Positions 34,022-43,978 of a stretch of DNA of 64,000 nt are shown piece after piece. The stretch's first letter is position 1. Each line of letters opens with the position of its first letter. This DNA comes from Devosia sp. (GTDB taxonomy: Bacteria; Pseudomonadota; Alphaproteobacteria; Rhizobiales; Devosiaceae), in assembly GCF_024707125.1 (NCBI RefSeq), contig NZ_JANQAH010000007.1, forward strand, positions 124,001 to 188,000, in the 5' to 3' direction. The position numbers and the translations under genes were made by a program. The notes under the pieces are model-generated. The model had not been told where the DNA came from. It made no database searches and saw only the letters and a list, made by a program, of their open reading frames with translations.

Positions 34022-35194
34022 ATGTCCTATATCGCCGGGGAGATGATGGAGCCAATGCGCGCGGCGAATGCTGCTGCGGGCACGCATGGCATTGTGCTCG
34101 CGGCGCGGCAAGTTTCGGGCGCCGAATGGGACAGCCTCATTGGCGGGTTCGACGAGGTCTGCCAGGAGCAGATGCATGCCTTTGCCTCCACTCGTTGGCC
34201 GGGCGTGGGGCAGGAGCCCGTAGTTTTTCGGCGTGGTGGCGCCATTGTTGGTGGTGCGCTGGTCATGATCCAGCCCTTGCCCCTGCGGTCGGGCAAGATG
34301 GCCGTGGTGAAGTGGGCGCCCATGCTGGCCTCGGCGAACACGCCGGATGCCGGGACGCTGCGTGCGGCCATGGTTGAATGCCTCGTCAAGGACTATGCCG
34401 AAAAGCGCGGCATGATGCTGTCGGTGCTGCTGCATGCCTCGCCTAGCGAGATCAACAAGGGTTATCTGGCCCTGCGTGAACGCGGCTTCAAGCGTGGTTC
34501 GACACTGCTTTTCCCCAATCGCTACCTGGTGAACCTGCGTCTTTCCGACGACGAATTGCGCAAGAGCTTTCATCAGACCTGGCGCCGCCAGCTCAACAAG
34601 GCGGAAAAATCGGGGCTGGAATTCGAGCGGGTCGAGGCGGGCGAAATCGACGCCTTCAAGACGCTTTATGCCTCGATGACCGAACGCAAGCAGTTTCCCG
34701 ACCATTCGGCCTATGAAACGCTCGATGCGCTGATGGCGCTGGATGAACCTTTGCGGCCCGAACTGTTCTTCGTGCGGCACGAGGGCGAAACGGTTGCGGG
34801 GGCTCTGGTCTTCAAGGCCGGCGAGCGCGCCGTCTATCTCTATGGCGCGACCAATGACAAGGCTCTGCCGCTGCGGGCGGGCTATTTCCTCCACTGGCAC
34901 GCGATCCGCTGGCTGCGCGACCATACGCGTGCGCAGTGGTATGACCTTGGCGGCACCGATGGGTTTCACGGGCTGCACCAATTCAAGACCGGCATGGTCG
35001 GCACGGCGGGCGTCATCCGTCCTGTGCCGCCGGTGCTGAACTATGCGACGTCGCCCTGGGCGGGCTTTGTCGGCAATGCGGCCTTTGCGGCTCGCGATGT
35101 GATCCAGCATACGCGGCGACGGATCGACTGGCTGATGAGCAGCAAGGCGCGACCGGACCAGGCACCGCATGTCTGGGACGCGTATCTCGAATGA
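34022..35194 (+). CDS. FemAB/GNAT-fold protein, peptidoglycan-bridge or cell-envelope acyltransferase type
   Basis: The 390-residue protein has two GNAT-like halves as in FemX/FemAB and the BioF2-like (PF13480) family: FASTRWPGVGQEPVVFRRGG and KMAVVKWAPMLAS in the first, then FHQTWRRQLNKAEKSGLEFE, YASMTERKQF, GALVFKAGERAVYLYGATND and AQWYDLGGTDGFHGLHQFKTG in the second. FemAB enzymes use aminoacyl-tRNA to build peptide bridges; in alphaproteobacteria this group often sits in polysaccharide clusters. The stop overlaps the flippase start (ATGA), so the two proteins probably act on one envelope pathway. Confidence 0.82.
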   Translation: MSYIAGEMMEPMRAANAAAGTHGIVLAARQVSGAEWDSLIGGFDEVCQEQMHAFASTRWPGVGQEPVVFRRGGAIVGGALVMIQPLPLRSGKMAVVKWAPMLASANTPDAGTLRAAMVECLVKDYAEKRGMMLSVLLHASPSEINKGYLALRERGFKRGSTLLFPNRYLVNLRLSDDELRKSFHQTWRRQLNKAEKSGLEFERVEAGEIDAFKTLYASMTERKQFPDHSAYETLDALMALDEPLRPELFFVRHEGETVAGALVFKAGERAVYLYGATNDKALPLRAGYFLHWHAIRWLRDHTRAQWYDLGGTDGFHGLHQFKTGMVGTAGVIRPVPPVLNYATSPWAGFVGNAAFAARDVIQHTRRRIDWLMSSKARPDQAPHVWDAYLE

Positions 35195-36513
35195 GCCTCG
35201 CCCGGAAACTAGCCTCGCAATCGTCCATCATCTTCGCCGCCCGTATTTTCGGGGCCGGCTTCATTTTCGTCGCCCAGGCGCTGATTGCGCGGCTATGGGG
35301 CGCGAATCTGCTGGGCGAGTTCTTGCTGGTGGTCGCCAGCGTCAATCTCGTCTCGGTGGTGATGCCGCTCGGCTATCACACGGTCGGGACCTACTTTGCG
35401 GCGGAATACCGGGCGCGGGGGAATCGGCAGCAATTGCTGGCGTTCCTGACGCGATCCTATGGATTTGTGGCGCTGACCTTTGCCGGGTTGGTTATCGTCG
35501 GACCGATGCTGCTTGAGGCGATCGGACAGGGGCAGGGCGCTGTGGCGCTGCATTTCGTGCCCTTCGCGCTGCTGACGCTGGGTACGGCCGTCGTCTATGT
35601 GAACAGCGCGACGCTGGTGGGGCTGAAGCGACCCTTTGCCGGGTTCTTTGCCGATACGCTGCTGCGGCCGATGATCGTGCTGGCCTCGTTCCTTGTGGCG
35701 CTGGGCGTGGGCATTCCGGAGGCCGGGTTCACGCAGATGCTCTGGTGCATTGGCGTGGGCTATGTGGTCGTGTCGCTGGTGCAGTTCGGATTTGTGGTGA
35801 CGAGCCTGCCCAAGATTCCGCTGGGCGAGGACGATATGCCGGTCGAGACTCGGCGCTGGTGGCGCTTTGCGCTGCCTTGGGTGGTCATCAGCCTTGCTAC
35901 CGATTTTTTCTTCGACATCGATCTGCTGCTGCTGAGCCACCTGCTGGGCCGCGAGGAGCTGGCGATCTTTGGCGTCTGCACGCGCATTTTCTCGCTCGTG
36001 TCATTCGGCGTGGCGGCGGTCTATGCCGTGACCATGCCCGACATGTTCGAGAGCGAGGCCAGGGCCGATCGCGAGGAGTTCAACCGCAAGGTGGGTGAGG
36101 CCAATGTGGTGGCGAGCGGGGTGGCGCTGCTGCTGTTCTGCGTGGCCCTGATTGGTGCGCCGATTGCGCTGATGCTGTTCGGGCCCGAGTTTACGGCCGG
36201 GGCCGTGCCGCTGGCGATCCTGTGCCTGTCGCTGGTCGTGCGCTCGGCCATGGGGCCGGCGTCCATCGTGCTGTCGATCCACGACCGGCCATGGGCCAGC
36301 CTGCCGGCCATCGCGCTGGGGATTTTTGCCCTGTTCGTCGGTAACCTACTGCTGGTGCCGGGCTTTGGCCTTGTGGGCGCGTCCCTTGCGGCGATCCTCG
36401 CCATTAGCATCTGGTCCGTCGCGCTATGGCTGACGGCGCTGCATACGGCGCATGTGGATGTGTCGATCCTGCAGTGGTTTCGCTCGCGGCGCCGGCTGGC
36501 TGCGGCAGAGTAG
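35191..36513 (+). CDS. Oligosaccharide flippase family protein (Wzx/MATE-like)
   Basis: The 440-residue membrane protein has about 12-14 helices and the MOP-superfamily pattern of polysaccharide flippases: SSIIFAARIFGAGFIFVAQA, RLWGANLLGEFLLVVASVN, RRWWRFALPWVVISLATDFF, LSHLLGREELAIFGVCTRIF. Such proteins move lipid-linked sugars across the inner membrane. It is translationally coupled to the FemAB-like gene, but no polymerase or glycosyltransferase is adjacent; the nearest is at 41508. It may be a recruited orphan flippase. Confidence 0.87.
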   Translation: MSLARKLASQSSIIFAARIFGAGFIFVAQALIARLWGANLLGEFLLVVASVNLVSVVMPLGYHTVGTYFAAEYRARGNRQQLLAFLTRSYGFVALTFAGLVIVGPMLLEAIGQGQGAVALHFVPFALLTLGTAVVYVNSATLVGLKRPFAGFFADTLLRPMIVLASFLVALGVGIPEAGFTQMLWCIGVGYVVVSLVQFGFVVTSLPKIPLGEDDMPVETRRWWRFALPWVVISLATDFFFDIDLLLLSHLLGREELAIFGVCTRIFSLVSFGVAAVYAVTMPDMFESEARADREEFNRKVGEANVVASGVALLLFCVALIGAPIALMLFGPEFTAGAVPLAILCLSLVVRSAMGPASIVLSIHDRPWASLPAIALGIFALFVGNLLLVPGFGLVGASLAAILAISIWSVALWLTALHTAHVDVSILQWFRSRRRLAAAE

Positions 36514-36519
36514 GGGCGT

Positions 36520-37086
36520 TCAGGCCCCTACGAGACCCTTGAGGCGATTCTTCAGGCGTCCGAGGCGGCCGATATTGACGCCGCTGTCATAGCCTTCCTC
36601 TTCCTTGGTGTAGAACTTTTCGATCAGCAGATAGTCCTGCCCGAAGATGTGCTGCTCGAGGAGAACCGTTTCCTTGTAGCCGTAGCGCTTGAGTAGCATG
36701 CGGGCGACCTCGTTGTCCGGTCGGACAAAGGTGAATGCCTTGTGGAAGCGCTTCTTGTCCCAATGCTCATCAAAGGCGCGCATGCCGAACATGCCGAGCT
36801 TGGTCTGGCGGTGCGAGGGGAAAACCCAGCTCCAGTAGCGGAACACTGCGCCGCATTCGGGGCCAGAGACCATGGCGCCGCCGGGCACGCCATCGGCGCA
36901 CATGATCATGATGTGCCAGGGATCGATGGCCAAGAGGTTGTGGAGAAAGGTCTTGTTCAGGCGCCCCATTTCGTGGGCCTTGAAGCGGTCGCTGTAGTGC
37001 GGCGAGGTCGCGATCACATCCATGAGCTCGGCATGGATCAGCGGCACATCCTCGGGCTTGGCGGCACGGATGGTCATTTCGGCCAT
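36520..37086 (-). CDS. GNAT-fold acetyltransferase-like protein
   Basis: The 188-residue protein begins like a GNAT enzyme (MTIRAAKPEDVPLIHAELMD) and has KAFTFVRPDNEVARMLLKRYGYKET as the C-terminal helix/strand. The acetyl-CoA loop is poorly conserved: the region HRQTKLGMFGMRAFDEHW lacks a clear Q/RxxGxG. ATG 37086 has GGGAG upstream. It converges with the flippase gene, six bases apart. Similar proteins occur as uncharacterised Rhizobiales products. Function unknown. Confidence 0.7.
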   Translation of the reverse strand: MAEMTIRAAKPEDVPLIHAELMDVIATSPHYSDRFKAHEMGRLNKTFLHNLLAIDPWHIMIMCADGVPGGAMVSGPECGAVFRYWSWVFPSHRQTKLGMFGMRAFDEHWDKKRFHKAFTFVRPDNEVARMLLKRYGYKETVLLEQHIFGQDYLLIEKFYTKEEEGYDSGVNIGRLGRLKNRLKGLVGA

Positions 37087-37238
37087 GGCTCTGCTCCCTT
37101 GCGCAAATCTGCGCCATTTACTCTAGCGCGAGGCCGTTAATGAGCCGTGGCCTTCCACTTCAGTCGTATCGTCAAGGGCTTGCGGCGGATAGATCGGGTC
37201 ACTAGAACGTTTCTCGGGAGAGACCAGGGAGGATGACA

Positions 37239-39194
37239 ATGAGCGAAGAGCTCTTGTTCCAGCCAAGTGCGGCCGCGATCGCACATACCCAGACGACGGG
37301 CGAGCAATATGCTGCGCAATATGAGCGTTCAGTCACGGATCCGAATGGATTCTGGGCCGAACAGGCCAAGCGCCTCGATTGGGTGACCTTTCCCAAGACC
37401 ATCAAGAACACGACGTTCGAATATCCGAACGTGTCGATCAAATGGTTCGAGGACGGGGTTCTGAACGTTGCCGCCAATTGCATCGACCGGCATCTGGCCG
37501 AGCGTGGCGACGATATCGCGATCATCTGGGAGCCGGATAATCCGGCCGATGAAGCGGAATATATCAGCTATCGCAAGCTGCACGAGAAAGTGTGCCGCTG
37601 TGCCAATGTGCTGAAATCGCTGGGCGTCAAGAGGGGCGACCGCGTCACCATCTACCTGCCGATGATTCCGCAGGCTGCCTATGCCATGCTGGCTTGTGCC
37701 CGCATCGGTGCGGTGCATTCGGTAGTGTTTGGCGGCTTCTCGCCGGACGCGCTGGCTGGCCGCATCAATGACTGCGATTCCGAAGTCGTCATCACGGCCG
37801 ACGAGGGGCGTCGCGGCGGCAAGGCCGTGCCGCTCAAGGCCAATGTCGACAAGGCGCTGCAGGATTGCCCCGGCGTGCGCAAGGTGCTCGTCGTACACAA
37901 TACCGGCGCCGATGTGCCGATGAAGGGTTCGCGCGACGTGTGGTGGCACGAGGCTGCCGCTGGCGTCGAGCCGTTCCACGAGCCCGAGCCGATGAATGCG
38001 GAAGATCCGCTGTTCATCCTCTACACCTCCGGTTCGACCGGCAAGCCCAAGGGCGTGCTCCATACCCAGGGCGGCTACCTCACCTATGCGTCCCTCACGC
38101 ATGAAAAGACTTTCGACTACAAGCGTGGCGAAGTCTTCTGGTGCACGGCCGACGTTGGTTGGGTCACCGGACACAGCTATATCGTCTATGGCCCGCTGGC
38201 CAATGGCGCGACGACGCTGATGTTCGAGGGCATTCCCTCCTGGCCCGATGCCAGCCGCTTCTGGCAGGTGGTTGAGCGCCACAAGGTCAATATCTTCCAC
38301 ACCGCACCCACGGCCATTCGTGCACTGATGGGTGCTGGCGCGGATTTCGTAGACAAGTTCGAAATGCCGAGCCTGCGCCTTCTGGGCACGGTGGGCGAGC
38401 CGATCAATCCCGAAGCCTGGCTATGGTATTCCAAGCATGTGGGCAAGGATCGTTGCGGCATCGTCGACTGCTGGTGGCAGACGGAAACCGGCGGCCACAT
38501 GATCGCCCCGTTCCCGGGCGCTTTCCCGGTCAAGCCGGGTTCGGCGACCAAGCCGTTCTTCGGCGTGCAGCCTGTGGTGCTTTCGCCCGAGGGCATCTTG
38601 CAGGAGCAGACCAAGGCCGAGGGTGTGCTGGCCATTGCCGATAGCTGGCCGGGCCAGATGCGCTCGATCTTTGGCGATCACCAGCGCTTCATCGATACCT
38701 ATTTCACCCAGTACAAGGGTTATTATTTCACCGGCGACGGCTGCCGGCGCGATAGCGATGGCTACTACTGGATCACCGGTCGCGTCGACGACGTGCTCAA
38801 TGTGTCCGGCCACAGGTTGGGTACGGCGGAAGTCGAAAGCGCGCTGGTGGCGCACCCCAAGGTCAGCGAAGCGGCCGTGGTCGGCTATCCGCACGACATC
38901 AAGGGGCAGGGCATCTATTGCTATGTGACCCTGATGGCAGGCGAGAGCAGCTCTGACGAATTGCGGGCCGAGCTCAAGAGCTGGGTGCGCAAGGAAATCG
39001 GGCCGATCGCTACGCCGGACCTGATCCAGTGGGCGCCGGGCCTGCCCAAGACCCGCTCGGGCAAGATCATGCGCCGCATTCTGCGCAAGGTGGCCGAGAA
39101 CGACTTTGGGTCTCTCGGTGATACGTCGACGCTGGCCGATCCGGCTGTGGTCGATGATCTGATTGCTAACCGGCAGAATCGTTCGGCTGGCTGA
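37239..39194 (+). CDS. acs: Acetyl-CoA synthetase, AMP-forming
   Basis: Acs activates acetate to acetyl-CoA through acetyl-AMP. I use ATG 37239 because GGAGG is six bases upstream, whereas the earlier ATG at 37233 touches that site. The 651-residue protein has the AMP-binding P-loop [53 protein letters not shown], and the adenylation hinge [15 protein letters not shown]. The catalytic lysine in [13 protein letters not shown] (Lys609) is the residue switched off by acetylation in Salmonella. Monocistronic with a terminator. Confidence 0.97.
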   Translation: MSEELLFQPSAAAIAHTQTTGEQYAAQYERSVTDPNGFWAEQAKRLDWVTFPKTIKNTTFEYPNVSIKWFEDGVLNVAANCIDRHLAERGDDIAIIWEPDNPADEAEYISYRKLHEKVCRCANVLKSLGVKRGDRVTIYLPMIPQAAYAMLACARIGAVHSVVFGGFSPDALAGRINDCDSEVVITADEGRRGGKAVPLKANVDKALQDCPGVRKVLVVHNTGADVPMKGSRDVWWHEAAAGVEPFHEPEPMNAEDPLFILYTSGSTGKPKGVLHTQGGYLTYASLTHEKTFDYKRGEVFWCTADVGWVTGHSYIVYGPLANGATTLMFEGIPSWPDASRFWQVVERHKVNIFHTAPTAIRALMGAGADFVDKFEMPSLRLLGTVGEPINPEAWLWYSKHVGKDRCGIVDCWWQTETGGHMIAPFPGAFPVKPGSATKPFFGVQPVVLSPEGILQEQTKAEGVLAIADSWPGQMRSIFGDHQRFIDTYFTQYKGYYFTGDGCRRDSDGYYWITGRVDDVLNVSGHRLGTAEVESALVAHPKVSEAAVVGYPHDIKGQGIYCYVTLMAGESSSDELRAELKSWVRKEIGPIATPDLIQWAPGLPKTRSGKIMRRILRKVAENDFGSLGDTSTLADPAVVDDLIANRQNRSAG

Positions 39195-39223
39195 ATTCTC
39201 TCGGATTTGCCCCTACACACGAT

Positions 39224-39250
39224 GCCCTCGGGTCTGCCCGGGGGCTTTTT
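39224..39250 (+). terminator. Terminator of acs
   Basis: GCCCTCGGG pairs with CCCGGGGGC (one T-G pair), loop TCTG, then TTTTTCTTT. Confidence 0.9.
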
Positions 39251-39259
39251 CTTTCACCG

Positions 39260-39332
39260 CGTCATTCCCGCGAGAGCGGGAATCTCCACTTGCGCGCTGC
39301 AAACAGAGATTCCCGCTTTCGCGGGAATGACA
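39260..39332. repeat. REP-like inverted repeat, family A
   Basis: TCATTCCCGCGAGAGCGGGA and its inverse GATTCCCGCTTTCGCGGGAA flank a 19-base middle. It lies between acs and the GH3 gene and shows that the long upstream frame of the GH3 gene is not coding. Confidence 0.82.
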
Positions 39333-39427
39333 CCGCGGGTGGGGTGGTGGCTCCGATATCTCAGTCATTGTCTCGCCCGCTTTTCGTGGCCACTCTGCGC
39401 GACAGATTCGCCTGCCGGAGTCCCGTT

Positions 39428-40510
39428 TTGCGCCCGATATTCGCCGCTGCTTTCGCCTGCCTTGCCTTCGCCATGCCCGCCCAAGCCGCCACGCTCGAGG
39501 AAATGGCGGGGCAGATGATCGTCATCGGCTTTGAAGGCGACAGCGCGGGCGATGCGAGCGTCAAGGCGCTGAGTGATGAGCTGGCGGCCGGCAGACTCGG
39601 CGGCGTCATGTATCTCAAGAAGAACGTGGCAAGCCTTGAAGCGGTCGCGGCGATGAATGCGGAATTCCGTGCGGCTTCGCCGGACCTGCCGCCGTTCATC
39701 ACCATCGATCAGGAAGGCGGCGCGGTCGAGCGACTGACCAAGGATGTCGGCTTTGCCGAAATCCCCAATGCCGCAACGATCGCGGCCCGCGACACGCCGG
39801 AAGAGGCCGAGGCGATCTATGCCGACATGGCCAAGGGCATTGCGGCCCAAGGCTTTACGGTCAATTTCGGGCCGGTGGCCGATCTCAACACCAATCCCAA
39901 TAATCAGGTGATCGCCAAGTTCGGCCGTGCCTTTGGCGCAAATCCGGCGACTGTCATCGATTACGATCGCGCCTTTATCGAGGGGCACCACAAGGCGGGT
40001 CTCGCGACCGCGCTGAAGCATTTTCCAGGACACGGCTCATCGACGGCGGATAGCCATGAGGGCTTTGTCGACATCACCAAGACTTGGTCAGAAGACGAAC
40101 TAAAGCCCTATCAGGAGCTGATTTCCGAGGGCGTCGTTGACATGGTGATGGTCGGCCATCTCTATCATGCGGACTATGCCGACAGCGACGGGGAGACGCC
40201 GTCCTCGCTCTCGGCGCGTTGGATCGATGGCGTGCTGCGTACCGATCTCGGCTTTGACGGTGTGGTCATCAGCGACGACCTCGAAATGGGCGCCATTCGC
40301 GATCATTTCACGCTCGAAGAGACAGTGGTCGAAGGCGTGAAGGCGGGGATGGACATCCTCCTCTTTTCAAACACTGCCTATCAGCGGCCGACGCTGTCGC
40401 GCGAGGTCCTGGATATTCTCGTCAAGCAGGCGGAAGCCGATCCCGCCTTCGCTGCACGCATCGAGCAGAGCTACAACCGTATCGTTGCGCTGAAGCAGCG
40501 CCTCGAATAG
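39428..40510 (+). CDS. Secreted glycoside hydrolase family 3, beta-N-acetylhexosaminidase-like
   Basis: I place the start at TTG 39428: GGAG stands eight bases upstream and the protein then opens with a signal peptide (MRPIFAAAFACLAFAMPAQA, cleavage before ATLEE). The remaining frame back to 39290 is a REP element. The mature ~340 residues are a GH3 N-terminal domain of NagZ type: ITIDQEGGAVERL, FTVNFGPVADLNTNPNNQVI, ALKHFPGHGSSTADSHEG (KHFPGHG with the flexible His/Asp) and the nucleophile region GVVISDDLEMGAI. Periplasmic NagZ-like enzymes trim N-acetylglucosamine from wall fragments. Confidence 0.88.
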   Translation: MRPIFAAAFACLAFAMPAQAATLEEMAGQMIVIGFEGDSAGDASVKALSDELAAGRLGGVMYLKKNVASLEAVAAMNAEFRAASPDLPPFITIDQEGGAVERLTKDVGFAEIPNAATIAARDTPEEAEAIYADMAKGIAAQGFTVNFGPVADLNTNPNNQVIAKFGRAFGANPATVIDYDRAFIEGHHKAGLATALKHFPGHGSSTADSHEGFVDITKTWSEDELKPYQELISEGVVDMVMVGHLYHADYADSDGETPSSLSARWIDGVLRTDLGFDGVVISDDLEMGAIRDHFTLEETVVEGVKAGMDILLFSNTAYQRPTLSREVLDILVKQAEADPAFAARIEQSYNRIVALKQRLE

Positions 40511-40616
40511 GCGGCACTCCCAAGTGATTGCTGGGCTTTCCACCTCTTTCTGACGAAGCCGGTTTCCTCCGTCGCGCTCCGAAGATAAAGTGCCGCAGTA
40601 ACTTGGAGGCCGGGCA

Positions 40617-41417
40617 ATGACGGATGACCGCGAGGTGCGGCGCGTAAGGGCGTTGTTCCTGTCCGACGTGCATCTGGGCATGAAGCCGACCCGGGTGAAG
40701 CAGCTCATCGAGTTTTTGCGCCTGCACGACGCCGAGACCATTTATCTGGTCGGCGACATTCTCGATGGCTGGCGGCTGGCCAAGGCCTGGCACTGGCCCG
40801 AGGAATACAACGTCCTCGCGCAAATCCTGCTCGACAAGGCAACGGCCGGGACGCGCGTTGTCTATCTGCCGGGCAATCACGACGAATTCCTGCGCGAATA
40901 TCTCGGCACCTATTTCGGCGAGATCGAGTTGGTGGATCGCACGATCCACACTTCGGCGACCGGACGGACCTATCTCGTGATCCATGGCGACCAGTTCGAC
41001 GTGGTGGTGATGAATGCCAAATGGCTCGCGCATGTAGGGGATTGGGCCTACAACTTCGCGCTTCGCGTGAACATCGCCATCAATTGGGTAAGGCGCCGGC
41101 TGGGGCTGCAATACTGGTCGCTCAGCGCCTGGGCCAAGCAGAAGGTGAAGAACGCGGTGTCGGTTATCGGGCGCTTCGAAGAGGCGCTGGTGCATGAGGC
41201 CAAGGAGTCGGGCGTCCACGGCGTCATCTGCGGCCATATCCACTTTGCCGATATGCACGACCGGCTCGGCATCCACTACATCAATACCGGCGACTGGGTC
41301 GAAAGCTGCACTGCCGTCGCCGAGAATCACGATGGCGAGTTCGAACTCATCAAGTGGACCGAGATGGTGGTGGGTGAGCCGCGCCGGGCGAAAATCCGGC
41401 GTCCGGTAACGGAATAG
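40617..41417 (+). CDS. Calcineurin-like metallophosphoesterase (UDP-2,3-diacylglucosamine diphosphatase-like)
   Basis: The 266-residue protein has the full metal set: LFLSDVHLG, YLVGDILDGW, YLPGNHDEFLREY, VIHGDQFD, and GVICGHIHFADMH. This order and spacing is that of LpxH-like proteins, which cleave UDP-diacylglucosamine in lipid A synthesis. This paralogue group, next to a GT4 glycosyltransferase, is common in alphaproteobacteria, and its exact substrate is not settled. TTGGAGG precedes the ATG. The glycosyltransferase starts 90 bases later on the same strand. Confidence 0.85.
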   Translation: MTDDREVRRVRALFLSDVHLGMKPTRVKQLIEFLRLHDAETIYLVGDILDGWRLAKAWHWPEEYNVLAQILLDKATAGTRVVYLPGNHDEFLREYLGTYFGEIELVDRTIHTSATGRTYLVIHGDQFDVVVMNAKWLAHVGDWAYNFALRVNIAINWVRRRLGLQYWSLSAWAKQKVKNAVSVIGRFEEALVHEAKESGVHGVICGHIHFADMHDRLGIHYINTGDWVESCTAVAENHDGEFELIKWTEMVVGEPRRAKIRRPVTE

Positions 41418-41507
41418 GCTGTCGCCGCTCCGTCGCAATATCGTCACAGCAACGCAAATCGGTGGGAGCAGGCTGATCTGGCCTGATCCCAGCTCTGCGG
41501 TGCCGCC

Positions 41508-42569
41508 ATGGCCAATACCGTTTCGTTTCCTTCAGCCCGTCGCATCGTCATTGTCACCGATGCCTGGCGCCCACAGATCAATGGCGTCGTCCGCACGCTC
41601 GAAAGCGTCGGCAAGGTGCTGCGCGAATGGGGGCATGGCGTCGACTATCTGACGCCCGAGGCCTTCTGGACCGTGCCTGTGCCGACCTATCCCGAAATCA
41701 GGCTGTCGCTGGCTTCGCGCCGCGCCGTGTTCCGGCGTCTTGCCCACACGCGCGCGCATCACATTCACATCGCGACCGAAGGCCCGCTTGGACTACTGGC
41801 CCGGCAATATTGCATCGAGCGCGGCAAGGGTTTTTCGACGAGCTTTCATACGCGCTTCCCGGAATATGTCTCCGCCCGCCTGCCGGTGCCGCAGGACTGG
41901 AGCTATGGCTATCTGCGCTGGTTCCACGAACCAGCCGGCAATACGCTGGTGCCGACGCCCTCGTTGCGTGACGATCTCGCTTCGCGCGATTTCCGACACC
42001 TCCGTATCTGGGGGCGCGGCGTGGACATGGAGCGCTTCCTGCCTGGCAAATCGGATGTTTTTGCCCATCTTCCGGGGCCGCATCTGCTCTATGTAGGACG
42101 TGTGGCGGCGGAGAAGAATATCGAGGCGTTCCTCGCGCTCGATGTGCCTGGGACGAAGATCGTCGTGGGTGATGGCCCCGATCGTCTGCGGCTCGAAAAG
42201 CTGCACCCGGACGTGGTGTTTTGCGGCTACCGGCACGGCGAGGCGCTGGTCGAAGCCTATCAGGGCGCTGATGTCTTTGTCTTCCCCAGCCGCACCGATA
42301 CCTTTGGTAATGTGATGACCGAGGCGCTGGCTTGTGGCACGCCCGTTGCCGCCTATCCGGTGACTGGCCCGAAGGACATTCTGACGGATGGCAGAGCAGG
42401 GGCGCTACACACGGACCTTTCCGTGGCGGTGCGCCGGGCGCTGATGCTCGACCGGCGCGATGCCAGCGCCCACGCGCAGAACTTCACCTGGGCCGCCAGC
42501 GCGAGGCAGTTCCTTGATGGCCTCGTGCCCGCGACTGTGCGACTGCCGCAACTGGCCGAGGCGATCTAG
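41508..42569 (+). CDS. GT4-type glycosyltransferase
   Basis: The 353-residue GT-B protein resembles the mannosyltransferase/diacylglycerol glucosyltransferase branch of family 4. The N-terminal acceptor domain begins RRIVIVTDAWRPQINGVVRT. HIHIATEGPLGLLARQYCIE and FSTSFHTRFPEYVSARLPVP follow. The C-terminal nucleotide-sugar site reads LLYVGRVAAEKNIEAFLALD, GDGPDRLRLE, and SRTDTFGNVMTEALACGTPV with the EX7E-type glutamate. Paired with the phosphoesterase upstream, it may make a glycolipid. Donor and acceptor are unknown. Confidence 0.87.
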   Translation: MANTVSFPSARRIVIVTDAWRPQINGVVRTLESVGKVLREWGHGVDYLTPEAFWTVPVPTYPEIRLSLASRRAVFRRLAHTRAHHIHIATEGPLGLLARQYCIERGKGFSTSFHTRFPEYVSARLPVPQDWSYGYLRWFHEPAGNTLVPTPSLRDDLASRDFRHLRIWGRGVDMERFLPGKSDVFAHLPGPHLLYVGRVAAEKNIEAFLALDVPGTKIVVGDGPDRLRLEKLHPDVVFCGYRHGEALVEAYQGADVFVFPSRTDTFGNVMTEALACGTPVAAYPVTGPKDILTDGRAGALHTDLSVAVRRALMLDRRDASAHAQNFTWAASARQFLDGLVPATVRLPQLAEAI

Positions 42570-42711
42570 TACCCGAAAGTACGCCCGGTCGGATCAACTT
42601 TTTACTCCGGCTTTAGAACGTTGCAGTTCGCAGCCATTTGGGCCTTGCATTGTCGCACGCTGCAAGGCACCAAGGGGAGCGGGGCGCTGATTTGCGCCCG
42701 GAGTCTTTTCC

Positions 42712-43923
42712 ATGTCTTCCGTTCTGTCGCGCTTCGACACCCCCGAGGCGCGTGCATCGCTTTATCAATTCACGGTCTATCTTCCGGGCGCAGTGGCGTC
42801 GGTTTTTCTCGGCATCTGGTTGAGCCTGCATGGCATACCGGCCGATCAGATCGGGCTGATCAATGCGCTGCCCATGCTGGGCCTGCTGCTCCTCAACATG
42901 ATCATGGGCCGCATCGCCGACCGCGCGGATGACTGGCGCACCGCGATCATCGCCATTTCGCTGGTTTCGGCCGTGGCGCCGTTGGGGCTGTATTTCATTT
43001 CGGAATTCTGGGGCATCCTGCTCGTCTGGGCCCTGGTCGCCATGTCCAACGGTCTCGTACCGCCGATCATCGACGCGGCGACCGTGCGCATGACCAAGCG
43101 CAACGGCACCGATTTCGGTGCCGTCCGGGCCTGGGCGACAATCGGGTATGTCGTGGGTGCTGCGGGCATCGGCGGACTTCTTACGGTGGTTGGACCGGGC
43201 TCGTTTGTGACGCTCTATGTCGCGATGACCGTGCTGCGCGCCGTCATCGGCTTTCTCCTGCCGCGATTCCGGGCGCCTGTGCAGGAGGCGACGCTCGCCA
43301 ATGTGCAGCAGGGCACGCCGATGCAGCGGGTAAAGCTGCGGGATTCATTGAAGCCGTGGTTCGTGCTGCCTCTCGTTGCCTTTGCCTTGGTCAATGCCAG
43401 CAACGCGGTGATGGGCAGCTTCGGCGCCCTGCTCTGGCATCAGCAGGGGATTCCGGACCATTTCCTGGGACCACTGCTGGGCATAGCTGCTGTGGGCGAG
43501 GCCGCCCTGATGTTTGCCTGGCGCCGGTTCGGCGGGCGGGTCACTGCGCGCAACATGATCCTTGTCGCGTGCATGGCGGGGCTTTTCCGCTTCACCGTCC
43601 TAGCCTTCGCGCCGCCCGTGGAAGCACTGTTTTTCCTGCAATTGCTGCACGCCTTCAGCTTCGGCATGGGCTATTTCGGCGTCGTCCACTTCATCGCCAA
43701 CTGGACGCATGAATCCAACGCCGCCGAAGCGCAGGGCTTTGCCAATATGCTCAACCAGGGCGCGGCCATGATCATGCTGGTCACGTTTGGCTGGCTCGTC
43801 GAGTGGTTCGGTTCATCGGCCTTCTTCGCGTCGACCGTGACCTGTTCCATCGGCATTGCCTGCGTTCTTATCTCGCTGCGGATGCGTCCGCCAAAGGATG
43901 CAACGCGGCCCGTCGTATCGTGA
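42712..43923 (+). CDS. MFS transporter, tandem paralogue 1
   Basis: The 403-residue protein has 12 membrane helices and resembles the MFS_1_like / HcaT-LacY group. Signatures are SIFLGIWLSLHGIPADQIGL-like spacing in helix 2 (GIWLSLHGIPADQIGLINAL), MIMGRIADRADDWRTAIIAI as the loop 2-3 motif, and GRVTARNMILVACMAGLFRF in the second half. It is clearly related to the next gene (shared PADQIG/PEQIG, RVADRAxDWR, WFxLPLxxF, FGGKxxAR, VHFIANWTxES). Substrate unknown. Confidence 0.86.
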   Translation: MSSVLSRFDTPEARASLYQFTVYLPGAVASVFLGIWLSLHGIPADQIGLINALPMLGLLLLNMIMGRIADRADDWRTAIIAISLVSAVAPLGLYFISEFWGILLVWALVAMSNGLVPPIIDAATVRMTKRNGTDFGAVRAWATIGYVVGAAGIGGLLTVVGPGSFVTLYVAMTVLRAVIGFLLPRFRAPVQEATLANVQQGTPMQRVKLRDSLKPWFVLPLVAFALVNASNAVMGSFGALLWHQQGIPDHFLGPLLGIAAVGEAALMFAWRRFGGRVTARNMILVACMAGLFRFTVLAFAPPVEALFFLQLLHAFSFGMGYFGVVHFIANWTHESNAAEAQGFANMLNQGAAMIMLVTFGWLVEWFGSSAFFASTVTCSIGIACVLISLRMRPPKDATRPVVS

Positions 43924-43978
43924 TTTGAGGAAGGGCAGCGATCTGCTCTTCCCTACTTTTCTTCCTTGGATTGCCTGA

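Noticed and set aside
39290..39427. N-terminal extension of the GH3 enzyme
   Set aside because: This stretch is partly a REP element and translates to RDSRFRGNDTAGG, a typical REP-derived artefact; the signal peptide starts at 39428.
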